Shown here: positions 32,201 to 44,200 of the stretch, one piece after another
Layout: each line of letters opens with the position of its first letter
How positions within the stretch are numbered: position 1 is the stretch's first letter
Assembly (NCBI RefSeq): GCF_037042905.1
Contig: NC_087251.1
Span: 43,091,373-43,155,372 of the forward strand
Direction of reading: 5' to 3'
Length of the DNA: 64,000 nucleotides
From: Lytechinus pictus
Lineage: Eukaryota; Echinodermata; Echinoidea; Temnopleuroida; Toxopneustidae
Translations under genes and position numbers: made by a program
The notes under the pieces: model-generated
Databases searched by the model: none
What the model saw: only the letters and a program-made list of their open reading frames with translations
Told to the model about the DNA's origin: nothing

Positions 32201-35200
32201 CTCCCAGCCCCCACTTGAGGTTCAACAATCTGTGTCTCGTCTCCCCCAACGGTCTGCCGGGTCACATGTCATACGATGAGAACAGATCTCGGTTCCTTTC
32301 TACCAGTCACTGCTACACGCATGATGAGCTCTCTCAGATCTCTCTCAGGTCATGGGTCAATGTGGTCTCGTCCAAGATGACCGGCATCAATAGGTTGGTA
32401 TTTCTCACTAATGCCCCCCTTTCTCAACACCAATGAATTAAAGAAAAAAAAAAACATGGGCCCATATTCTGAATTCTGGTTTAACTTAGACCATGGTCCA
32501 ACTCTGTGCTAAAATTAAGGGAGGCTAAAAATGTCACAATTTTATTGACATGGTATACTTCTTATGTTTAGTGTGACCTTTCCAAACCTTTGATGATGAA
32601 GACATCTATCTAAGAATGACTTGAGAGTCAAATGAGCTGATACATTGAACCTCTACTGTTAAAGATTTATGTCACCATTGGCTAACCATAGTTAAACCAC
32701 AACTTTAAACCAGATTTTGAATTAAACCCTAGTGTTGTGTTGGGATCGGATCTGTGATTATTGAAGGGAAGCGTAATAAGGAAACTTTGGAGAAAGTTAT
32801 ACGTTCAAAATCACATGAGTATTTAATCATCAATATTCAGCTACAGTTCAAAGTACATGAAGATTCAGAGTATATCAGGAGACGATGAATATAAAATAAT
32901 TTAGAAGTATCAGGTTGAGATTCAAAGTGAACTTAAATTAATACTGGATGGACATCTAAGTCTTGAAGTCAGTCAGTCTATCTGGATGAGTGTTCGTCTA
33001 GTATTCTACAGTATATTCTCTCTTGTATATATCATTAGTTTTGGGGGTGTAACAATTTAAGGTGGGAGTGATCTCTAAACTCGATCTGATTGGTCTACAG
33101 GTAACTGTCTATCAAACTTTCTCTGGTATAAGGGGTGTGGTGATGCTCTGTGCAAGTGACTAGGGCTGGAAGAGTGAGTCATACTTCTTCCTTGAAGTTA
33201 GCTGACGTCACTGAGGGTTGGTCCTATAATGGTCAAGGTTTAGGAGTTAAATGGTATTGGGGGTTTGGGAATTCTTAGATGACATTGGGGGAGTTTGTAA
33301 ACAAGTGAGGGTGAATGACTGAAAGGATAAACAGGAAGTTAAATACATACTACATAACATCCCCTTTCTTTGAAAAATGAGGCTCCTCTCCTCATTAGGG
33401 AAAAAATGTATACAATTAGATTACAAAAGTTATTTTGAAAAGTGAGTGAAACCAGAATAGTGTATCTCAATTGTCCACTGTACTTTCACTCTCGCTCTCA
33501 TACTCATTATTTACCTTAAAAGGATTAAAGTTATTCTACATCTTAACTAATTTCAACTAAAAGATATAACTAACACATCGAACACATTCACTTAATATAT
33601 TGAAATAAAGTAACACACAAGCAAATTAATCAACTAATCAACCAATAATGATACTACAGTATATACATTAACTCGTGCAGACTCATGCACTTTGAAATCA
33701 CTGAAAAGCTAAACTAGTTTAATTAATAACAGTAATAACAAGAAAATTATGTATGCTATATAAATCTTAGCATCTGATCAACATGATAATTAGCGGAAAG
33801 TTAAACAGGTGCGCTCTAGAAATGACAGTTTCTCTATGTTAGGAAGGCCTAATATGTACTTCAAATGAAGCAATCAACATAGAACTCAATTATTACTATC
33901 ACTCCTATCCTGTTGCATACCTGCCAACCATTCCGATTTTGGCGGAATTATACCGATTTTTTAGCCTCCATTCCGAATTCCGAATTTTTAAACCGAAATT
34001 CTGATTTTTGGGTCAATCAATATAGTGTTGAAATTATTGAAACGGCTGTATGATGCGACTAACGCATAAGCGGCTGTAACATACGACTAACGCATAAACA
34101 ACTGGAGCGCACGGCTAAGTGCTAAGTGCACAGTTCCATTGCAATTGCATGTGAAAATTACGAGCAGCGCGCGGCCGATATTAGCGTTGACTTCCGGAAC
34201 AAAATGGCGGCTGACATCGGCTCGCGAAAGTGCCAGTTTTCAGTGAGGACACGTTTTCAAAATCCACGAACATCGGAAAAACCGTGAAAAATTCACTTTT
34301 TTAGACCCCTTGTTTCCTAACTACGATGTATAGAATTAACGATGGTGATATTTTTGACGCGAAATATGGTGATTTAGTAAGAAAATTTCACTTTTTATTC
34401 GAGGTTTTGCCCTTTTCGCCGGATGATTTTGTATTGTGGAATGAGTTAGTGAATGAGTCGTGTTTTGGTGTCTAGAGTGTGTTGGTAATATCATTGATGA
34501 GTCTGCTGACCGGCTGCTTAAATTACCCGGCCGCTCGGCCGGCCGCACCGTGCACATGGGGAGGCTCTGCTGCAGTTACTCAAGTTAGATCTATCCCTAC
34601 GCAATGTTGAAATTGATCTGTACTTTATTTTTTCGAATAATTGTCAAATTTGTGAGAAAGAAAGGAAATTATCAACTTTCGAGTCAAGTTGAGCCATCGG
34701 AGCTGAACGCCAAATCTACTTGCTTCGCTTGCCTAAACTCCCGGCGCCCGAGTTGCTGCGCCTCAGCCTCCCAGTCTCACCGGCGCACCGCAAGTGCAGT
34801 GGTGGTTGCGGGTCGGGCGTATGCCGCCGTAAGCTTCGGCTCCGTTTTTGTCATGGCTGAAAATCTGCTTTCTTATGCCAACAAGCACTTATCTAATAAA
34901 ATTTATGATATAACCTTGTCCTCAGTCACTACTCCTGTGTGGTGAAATATAAACATGAATAAGATGACAATGTTTGGCTTATTTTGATGCATATGATAGA
35001 CTTGATATAAATGATAAATAAATGTTAGATTTTTTTGCACTCAGTTTTTAATACAGTAGGCCAACTTGAATCTGAATTAATGATACAAAATATCCCTTGG
35101 CCCAAAACTCAATTGTATTCTTGAAATTATTTTTTTTCTGATTAAAAAGAGAATCTTTCCAGAAACTTTCCAACAATAGAGGGCATCACAATTTATTAAA

Positions 35201-38200
35201 AAATTAAATTATTCCTAAGTCTATATAGATTTCAATGAAAACAAATCACACCTGAATGAAACTGGGTGTATTTTTTTGTCACAAACGTGATATCTTCAAG
35301 ACCTTTGTTTTAATGTTTAATTGACAAATGATATTATATTACATATAAGTAGACTAACGTTACATGTAGGTCATCCTGTGGTATGGTAAATAGGGTAAAT
35401 TTGCTTTAAAAGGGGTAGAGAAATGCTAATTTTACATGCAGAAAATGCAGAGTCCCTACCATGGGAGGGGGAAACCATCTCGCGCGCGACCCGTTCGGGG
35501 CCCTCGTGGCTTTGATACTGATTTTTTATTATCAAAGGTTGGCAGGTATGCTGTTGGAGAATATCTTTCCTTATTCATGTTATAAAAGAACAAAATAAAC
35601 AAGTACTTTCAAACTTGTTAGATATCATCATTATGACAAGTATAAATTCAAACTTATCTTGGTAATCAACCTTGCGATGATAAATATTTGTTCAATAAAA
35701 TGTATATTATCCTAAACTTTAATAATTAAACACATTGTCAACAATTACTACTAAGTTCTAATTCAATCACATACATATCACACATTTAGCAAAACATTAA
35801 TCAATCACTTTTTTACATCAAATACAATCGTCTGAAAAATCTCTGTCTGATAAGTTGGTCAGTATGTCACAGTAAACTTTAATGGTCTCGATGGGATTTG
35901 GAGGTTTCAGGGCAATTCTCTGTAATGGTCATTTATGTCATTAATGTTATTGTACCTGTCAACTAGTATGGATATTGTAATAAAACAGGTGGATTGGGGT
36001 ACAGCTTGCCTTGTGTTGAGGATTAGTTTTTCTTAGGGTCTGTTCACACTTGAAAGATTTCAGACAATGGTGATGTTACCAAAGTAGTTTCTATACACTC
36101 CACAACAAAATTAAATTAATCAATAAATTTGTGAGCGGTGGGCGTCCTCATCATAGGGAAATGTGCTTCTATTTTCACTTCTATTTCCGAAGTATATTTA
36201 TGTCATAGGATTACGCACCAAATCTTCTATATGAGTTTCACTCCTAATTTGCTCCGATAATATTTAATGGTTATTTTCAAGTACATTCAAACTTGATTTG
36301 AACTCATGCTATACACAAAGCGGCGAAATACTAAAAGAAAATAATAAAAACCAAAATAAAATCGTATTTCTTGACACATCTGGCCTATGTGTAGTCCAGT
36401 ATCATTCATCACTGGAAAATTCTTTGCTTTACATGTTAATGTTAACCAACTACAACACCATCATGATTTTGATTGAAACATAAAACATTCTCGCTTCGTA
36501 ATATCATCTCCCTTGATTACATCACATCCAAATGTTGTTTGAGAAATAATGAAATATCACATATTACATTAACTTGGTTAATCCTTATCTAGCTCGGTAT
36601 TCTTTGGAATTGTCAATGTCAATGACTTCGTCTCAAGTCAAAAAGGTGGTTTAATTTTCATCATGGTAAATTTTAATAATCTGGCTAGAGACAGTGTTTG
36701 TAAAATTTTGGAATGTTGTTAATACAAAGGTCAAATCAAAAGGTTAAAGATGGTGGTATTATAACAAATTAATGAAACTGTGTACACTGAAAATACATAT
36801 ACACATGTACATGTTACGGACACTAAATTAAATGTAGCCTCTCGCACTCTCTCATGCCAGTGGAACAATAAAGAAAATGGTTTCACTTACCGATCAGAGA
36901 TGAAGAAGATATTAAAAATGATTAAGATAGAGTATAATGAATAGCACAATTAAAGTAATCTCCAGTGTTCTTATACATGTATATTCAGGGAAGAGTCTAA
37001 GTCATTCATTATCTATAGTTGGGAATTTGTTGTCGCAGTGGTGGTCTGCGTCGTTGATGTTGACGATGGCGTCTTGTCATGTTTCCAGTTAGTGTCATTG
37101 TCATCTGTGTTGTCATCGATGTCCTTGTCCTATTGTCCCTCCGTCTATATCGTCCGTCTGCTCTTCCGTCTGTTCATCCGTCTGTGTGTTTCTGTAGTGC
37201 GGTAATTGTAGTCGTTGATTTTTGTCATCCAATGTAGCTCAGGTTCTAACAGGGCCAGTGCTGACACTCGTAGGATAGATAATATCTTAACTTAACTTTC
37301 TTTTCATGAGAGCAATTCTCAGTCTTTTCTCGAAGCACATATCCATGATAAAAATTAAGTGTTTCTCAATTAGAGACCCGGGTTCTCCGCCATGTCGTGT
37401 TGGGATCGGATCGGTGATTATTGAAGGGAAGCGTAATAAGGAAACTTTGGAGAAAGTTATACGTTCAAAATCACATGAGTATTTAATCATCAATATTCAG
37501 CTACAGTTCAAAGTACATGAAGATTCAGAGTATATCAGGAGACGATGAATATAAAATAATTTAGAAGTATCAGGTTGAGATTCAAAGTGAACTTAAATTA
37601 ATACTGGATGGACATCTAAGTCTTGAAGTCAGTCAGTCTATCTGGATGAGTGTTCGTCTAGTATTCTACAGTATATTCTCTCTTGTATATATCATTAGTT
37701 TTGGGGGTGTAACAATTTAAGGTGGGAGTGATCTCTAAACTCGATCTGATTGGTAACTGTCTATCAAACTTTCTCTGGTATAAGGGGTGTGGTGATGCTT
37801 TGTGCAAGTGACTAGGGCTGGAAGAGTGAGTCATACTTCTTCCTTGAAGTTAGCTGACGTCACTGAGGGTTGGTCCTATAATGGTCAAGGTTTAGGAGTT
37901 AAATGGTATTGGGGGTTTGGGAATTCTTAGATGACATTGGGGGAGTTTGTAAACAAGTGAGGGTGAATGACTGAAAGGATAAACAGGAAGTTAAATACAT
38001 ACTACATAACACTAGTTCAAAGTACGGGCCATTCAGACTAAAGATTGCTCAGTAGAATAGACAAAGGACAAAGTCATAGATTCTGTCCAGTCGTCGTGTG
38101 TTATCTGTCAGATCTCACTCAGGTCATGGGTCAATGTGGTATCTCTTTCTGAGATGACTTGTATCAATCGGTTGGTATTTCTCACTAATCCCCAACCACA

Positions 38201-41200
38201 ACAACAAACGAAATACATCAAGCCCAAAGAATGCTAAATAAAGTGGATAGGAGACTGAATCATAGGCCAAGGTTCTGTCCACCAGTCATTGTTAGTATCT
38301 CTCAGATTTCTCTCAGGTCATGGGTCAATACGGTATCATCCAAAATGACTGGTATCTTACTTAGTATAAATGTATGATACGTATGTGCCGCGGTTGGACC
38401 CCCATTTTCAGCCTAAATTTCTGTTCCAGAGCATCACCAAGTCAGAAAGCCATAGAAATTCTTATTTTTTTTCCCATTCCGAAAACCCTCAAATTTGTGA
38501 TTTCTCATTTTAGTGCACGTCCATCGTGAACTCCCTCAGCCGGTGGGAGCGGCGAGCTCGATCAGCACATAGCCATAGCGCCAGGCCGCTGAAGCTCCAG
38601 CGCTCGTAGCTAGCATACGCTAGCCCAATATGAATCTAGCAAGACACGAACACGTTTTTTTACATAGCCGCTACCAATTACGCCTACAATCTAATGAGCT
38701 CCGGAGACCCCCGTTTTTTATGTGGTCAGTTCCAGAGCATTGCAGTTTTAGCAATCGTCGATCTAAGAGCCGTTCCGGAGACCCCTGTTTTAAGTCAAAT
38801 TATTAGTTCCAGTTCCCCTATATTTGAATTTGGTGCGGCACATAAGTATCATGTTATAATTCAAGTACCCCCCCACCCCCCCCCCCCCCCCCCGGTATCA
38901 GTAGGTTGGTATTTCTCACTAATCCCAACCACATCAACACCAACAAACAAAACACGTGTATGGACTAAAGAATGCTAAATGGAATAGATAGGAAACTCTA
39001 ATTCATAGGTTCTGTCCACCAGTCACGAGTTATCTCTCATATCTCAGTTCATGGGTTAAGATGACTGGTATCAATAGGTTGGTATCTCTCACTAATGCCT
39101 CCCTTTCCCACAACAGTTAATTAAAAAAAAGAAAAAGGGCTGCTGGATGTAAGGAATACAATACTCATTTGCAATCTCTATCCATCAGTCATTGAGAATG
39201 TTCCTTAGATGTCACTCAGGTCATGGGTCATTGTGGTATCATCCAAGATGACTGGTATCAATAGGTTGGCGTCGCTCACTAATCCCCAACCCCCCCCCCA
39301 AAAAAAAATAGAAAAATGACTGGTATCTGCAGGTTGATACATTTCACTCAATACTCAGTGTATGTCACTGTTAAAGTTCACCCTGACGATTAAAAAGTGT
39401 TTTAATAAGAGCAAAAAGAAATATGAAGAAAAGTATTGGTGAAGGTTTGATAAATACCAATAAAAAATAGGAGAGTTATGAACATTTTAATATTTTAATT
39501 TCTGATATCATTTATGAGCGCCCTTTATGTCATCTAATATGAATTCCATAAATTTTCCTTTTTGGAATTTATATCACACGTAACCAACATCCGTAATTCT
39601 GTTTATCTTTGATGGATTTTTTTTCAAATCTGCACCAATATGTTTCTTTAGTTTTTCTGCTTTTATTAAAATGGACGTCATGCCAGGGTGAACTTCCCCT
39701 TTTAATAGATACTCAGATCTCACACAGATCATGAGTCATTGTGGTAACTAAATCTAAATGACAAAATTTTACAGTCAATTAGAAATTCATAAATGGACAA
39801 TTTACTCTACTTTTCGTGTTTTAACCCTAAAGAGACTTGGGGGGTGTTTCAGCCCCCCTAGACATTTTTCGCGATAAATCAGCTGCGCAAATTTTTTTTG
39901 ATCGAGTTGCTCGCTGACTTTTTACTTTCAAGTCTCGCACAACGTTTGAGAATAAAATTGCAACCCCATGGTACGCAGTTCCGAAATTACGCAACATTTC
40001 TTAGAACTAAAATTGCTGAAAAGTGTTTTTAGCCAAAATTCATAAATGTTTCATTATTTTTCTTTTTACAGATTAAAATCAATTAATATCATCTTGTTCA
40101 TGGTCAAAATAAAATCCCCGACAATTTCCATTGAAAAAACAATTAAAAACGAAAGTCAGAAAACAAAGAAATACATAAATTTAAAAACAATAAATTACAG
40201 AAGAAAATAAATTTGATGATGAAATTTGTTAAAAGTCTATTAGATCAGATTCCTGTAAAGAGTCTGTAAACCCAAAATTAGCATTTTAGGGGCATTATTT
40301 AGTTAATTAGAGCAAACTTTTGATTTTATGCATAAATTAGCATAATTGATTAGCAATGAGATTTTTCGCAGAATTTAATCTTATAGATTTGTAGATTATG
40401 CCATGGGTAACTCGCGTGCCAATTTTTTGTCGCAATCGCGCAATGAATGGCCGAGATCATAAGGGGGGGCTGCCCCCCCCCCCCGGTCTTCTTAGGCGTA
40501 GAAATAGCCCAGTCTATTTAGGGTTATTAATGACAATTGTCATTGACTAATGACTAATTGCCAATTAGGCCAACTTGAAGATATTAATTTTATCATGCAG
40601 CTTATGCTTCACTTTCAGTATCGTTAATAAGAGAAATTAATGACGAGGTCATTTGAGTGACTGCATCTCATTATTCAGTCACCAAGTTTAGGTATTAAAT
40701 GTTTTTGTAAAATCTTGTGTTTGATGTACAACTGAATTTCTAAGGAAGATGCATTCTTGACAAAATAAATATGCTAGGTTTTTAGAATCAAGAGCATGGA
40801 TTTATAGATCTTTCTTTTAAAAAATTGTATTATGCAAAATGTTCTTTGAAATAAAGAATTTTCCTAAATGAAATGTTATAAAGTAGGAATTAAGAACAAA
40901 CACTTATTTTTATGATAGAAATGTGATACCAGAAAATAAACAGTAACAAGAATGACAATAAACATAAATGAAAAAGGATATTACAGCTGAAGTTATATCA
41001 TGATTATGACCCCTCTTACAAATATGCCACAAATACAGCAAATGTACATCAGTGTGCATAGAGTATGCAAAGACCTACTGAATGCAAGAGTTAACGAAAA
41101 TCAATGGCAATATGACCATAAACATAATGTATTTTCAGTATTGGACATGAATCCAATTTAATGAGTTTCAACTTATCACGAATGAAGAAAGTTAGATAAG

Positions 41201-44200
41201 GCTGATATTTTAATAGGATTAAATATGCTTGTCAAACCGTAAAAGCTCCTGACATCTTTGGTAAATTTAGTGAGGAAGGTTTATAGAGCCTTTCTGTCTT
41301 CTTTATTTCCATCTTTCAAACTCAATAAATATAATTTGTTTTCAATACTCATTAGAAATTTTGATGAAGGACTCTACCTCAAAGAGAGGGATATGATTTA
41401 AGTCAAGCATATTATAATGAAATATTTTAAATTCTTGCAGAAATGAAGTTTTGGGTGGGGTGGAGTGTGAGATATCTATGAAGTATCAATTTGTTATATT
41501 GGGATTCTGTTTCACCAATACATAAATAACAAGCATTCAGTAATCACCTCTTTTGACTGCTTGGTTTCAGCTTCTACAATAGTCATGACGTAGATAATGT
41601 GTCAAGTAACTCATTTAAATTAATTGTTTATTCATGTTATCCGTTGTCTTCAATTTCAGAACAAACCTAATTTTGTGGATAACTTATTAAGAGAGTGTGG
41701 GATGTACTGGATAAAGGAGAATGCTACTGGCACTCCATAAAACATTAAAACATTGCTGTGAGAATACCAATTTTAACAATAATGATAATATTCCACTTTT
41801 ATATAGCCCTTAATACATCAGAACAACTTGTCTAAGCACTTTACAGATATATTATTACCCCGGTCATCGGATTCAATCAGTCATACCCGCACACAATGTA
41901 TGCACATCCTCCACTTCCTGGGGAGTATTTCAGTCGCCGGTGAGGCGCACACTTTAATGGACAAGCTACATTGACTTTCATATCCTACCGGGTACCCATT
42001 TAGCACCTGGGTCGAGAGTGGCAAAGTGTGGATTAATCCCTTGCCAAAGGACGCCAGACCACGGTGGGATTCGAACACACGGCCCTCTGTTTGCAAGGCG
42101 AGATTCAGAACCACTACACCACGGCTCCTTTTACAGGTTCAGACATTGTCAGATACATGCCCTGCCCTTGTGTATTTAGAGAGGAATGTTATTGTTAATG
42201 GCCTTATTGGCTCTCATGCTCTTATCAAACTGAGCCCAGAACAGCTCCTGCCCGTCCTCATCATCCGTCCACAACATGTAAGGTTTGTTCCTACTCAAGA
42301 ACAACCTGACAAGGTACGGCAGGTTCTCATCCTCGATGTCCTCAACGAAGATAAGGATGACCTTGTCTAGCTGTGTGTCATTGACATGCTCAAATGCTAA
42401 ACGAAGCTTGGTCATAAACCAGGGATCAGCTATAGACTGGTTGCTTACGAGCAAGATAGTCTTGAAGCTGTTGTCAATGACATCGTTGATGGCGTCGATG
42501 TAAAACATTCCCAAGGGTAAGTCGCCGTCCCCGTAGACGACGCGCTGCAGACGTGGCAACCTCTCCTCCAGTGCAGGCTTCATAACCTGTAGGACCCACC
42601 TCTCTTCAGCCTCCTGGTACATGATGTTGAGGTGAAATTCATGTCGGTTTGCAATGAAATCCTCCTCCATTTCTTCGTAGCCGAAGATGGCTAGCTTAAG
42701 CAGGAAGAATTTGTGATTGAGCCACCACCGTTTGTCGTATGCTGTTACCAGAGATACGATCAATGTTAAAGCCAGCAAAGACAGTCCGCTTATGAGTAAG
42801 GCATCAACGCCGCAGAAATCAGCCGGTGTGAATGATGTGATGGGCTTACCAATCATCGCTTTGAAGGATGTGTTGTAACATTTAGTTTGATCAGGTCTTA
42901 TAAGGACAACGTCTTCATCTCCGAGAAAATGGATAAACCAGCTTAATTCGCAATTGCAAGAGAACCAATTATTTGACATATCAATTCTTAACGTGTTATT
43001 TGTTGGGAAGAAAGTTTCCTTTTGTACCTCACTTATATGGTTGCCGGAAAGATAAAGATGTTTCAGATATGGAGTTGTTGCAAAGAGGCCTTTGTCAATG
43101 ACTTGTAGTCGGCTGTTCCGAAAGAAGAGGGTTGTCAGATGATCTAATCCTTTGAATATCCCAGCAGAGGTGGTGATGATAACATTCTCACTGAGATACA
43201 GATTCTTTAAGGATGTCAAACCTTGAAATACTCCCGGTTTGAGATGAGCGATTTTACATACAGACAGATCCAATGTATAGAGCTTAATAAGAGGAGTGAA
43301 TATGCCAGGATCCAAGCCATTCAGGTCATTTCCTCTTAGGTTTAGCTTTTTCAGAGAGACCAGCCCCTCAAAGAGCGATGACTGGGTTACGTTTTCCTTA
43401 AAAAGGTCATAATGGTGTAGATTATTGTAGCACATTCTTAAATCTTGCAGAGATGAAGTCTTGGTGAATTGGTCCAACGATGTCCACTCTGTTTTTGAAT
43501 GTGATATATCCAGCGTATTTAGGTTTTTCATTTGACTGAAGACTCGGTCTAGATATTGATTTTGCTCCGCGATAAGGTAGAGCTCTTTGACGGATGGAAT
43601 ATTATTGAAAGTATCTGGTGAATAAACGCTTATTATATTGAAGGATACATCAACGACACTTATGTTGGGTAAGTTACCGCTAAAGAAACGTGGATGGAGG
43701 GTGGGGAATTGATTATTTGAAAGGTTTAGATTTCGAAGCGCCGGATTATCCCACTGTTGACGATCATCTATGCGTTTCAGAATATTATGGGATAGGTTAA
43801 GTGTGTGAAGGGCATAGAGACCTCGGAATGAGTCAATATTCAACCTGGCGATTTCATTACGTGTGAAAATTAATTCTTGTAGTTTAGCATTACAAGAAAA
43901 CATGCCAGGTATTATGGAATTGATATGGTTGTCGGATAGATCCAAGTTTATCAAAGAATCAAGACCGCAGAATGAATCTACAAACATTTTTTTTATTTTG
44001 TTCCTCTGGATCTTTAGTGTGCGAGTTTGATTAAAGCCCCGGAAGGCATACGGGGGAATATAGTGGATGATATTTCCACTCATGTCAATTGACCTTATGA
44101 CTGGGAAACTGGCATTGTTGTGACTAGAGTTATCAAGTTTAACAATGTTATGTATTCTGCAGCCACACACTGACATTGAATCAATATTCATACTGCCAAG

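Larger units (their letters stand above)
32733..38011 (-). mobile_element. Non-coding LTR retrotransposon, minus strand, with a nested transposon
   Basis: Two LTRs of 627 and 619 bp bound about 4.0 kb of internal DNA, flanked by CTAG duplications (32729-32732 and 38012-38015). On the minus strand the LTR starts TGTTATGTAG and ends CAACACGACA or CAACACAACA. A primer-binding site TGGCGGAGAACCCGGGTC lies right inside the 3' plus-strand LTR (37392 downward), and a polypurine tract AAAGAAAGGGGA lies at 33371-33360. Both place the element on the minus strand. No gag or pol frames are seen. After subtracting the nested element the interior is about 2.4 kb, so it depends on proteins from elsewhere. 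Confidence 0.88.
32457..38028. mobile_element. Foldback element of the same family, split by an LTR retroelement
   Basis: GGGCCCATATTCTGAATTCT starts at 32457, and the matching inner arm TAGTTAAACCACAACTTTAA, CCAGATTTTGAATTAAACC reaches 32728. The terminal piece (TTCAAAGTACGGGCC) reappears at 38014-38028 after the LTR element. Removing the LTR element and one CTAG copy restores a foldback of about 290 bp. Confidence 0.65.
38028..39748 (+). repeat. Degenerate tandem array derived from the 3' half of CFAP61 exon 17 plus its donor and intron start
   Basis: The block TCTCAGGTCATGGGTCAATG...ATGACxGGxATCAATAGGTT...GGTATTTCTCACTAAT of exon 17/intron 17 (32325-32430) recurs with cores at 38119, 38313, 39043, 39216 and, weaker, 39716. 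Donor-side pieces recur at 38170, 38893, 39066, 39246 and 39318. Copies share intronic spacers (ACTAAAGAATGCTAAAT, TTCATAGGTTCTGTCCACC), giving a period near 190 bp. All copies carry frame-breaking changes. The array is cut by insertions at 38375-38851 and 39370-39702. Originally contiguous with exon 17, it was separated by the elements at 32457-38028. Confidence 0.85.

Noticed and set aside
34604-34945. 113-residue open frame in the nested transposon
   Set aside because: No similarity to transposases; GC-rich segment giving chance open frames.
37306-37548. 80-residue frame in the LTR, also seen at 32733 onward
   Set aside because: Repeated because it lies in the LTR; no gag or pol similarity.
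38694-38978. 94-residue open frame
   Set aside because: Covers the right end of a TIR element and a poly-C tract; proline run is from the C tract.
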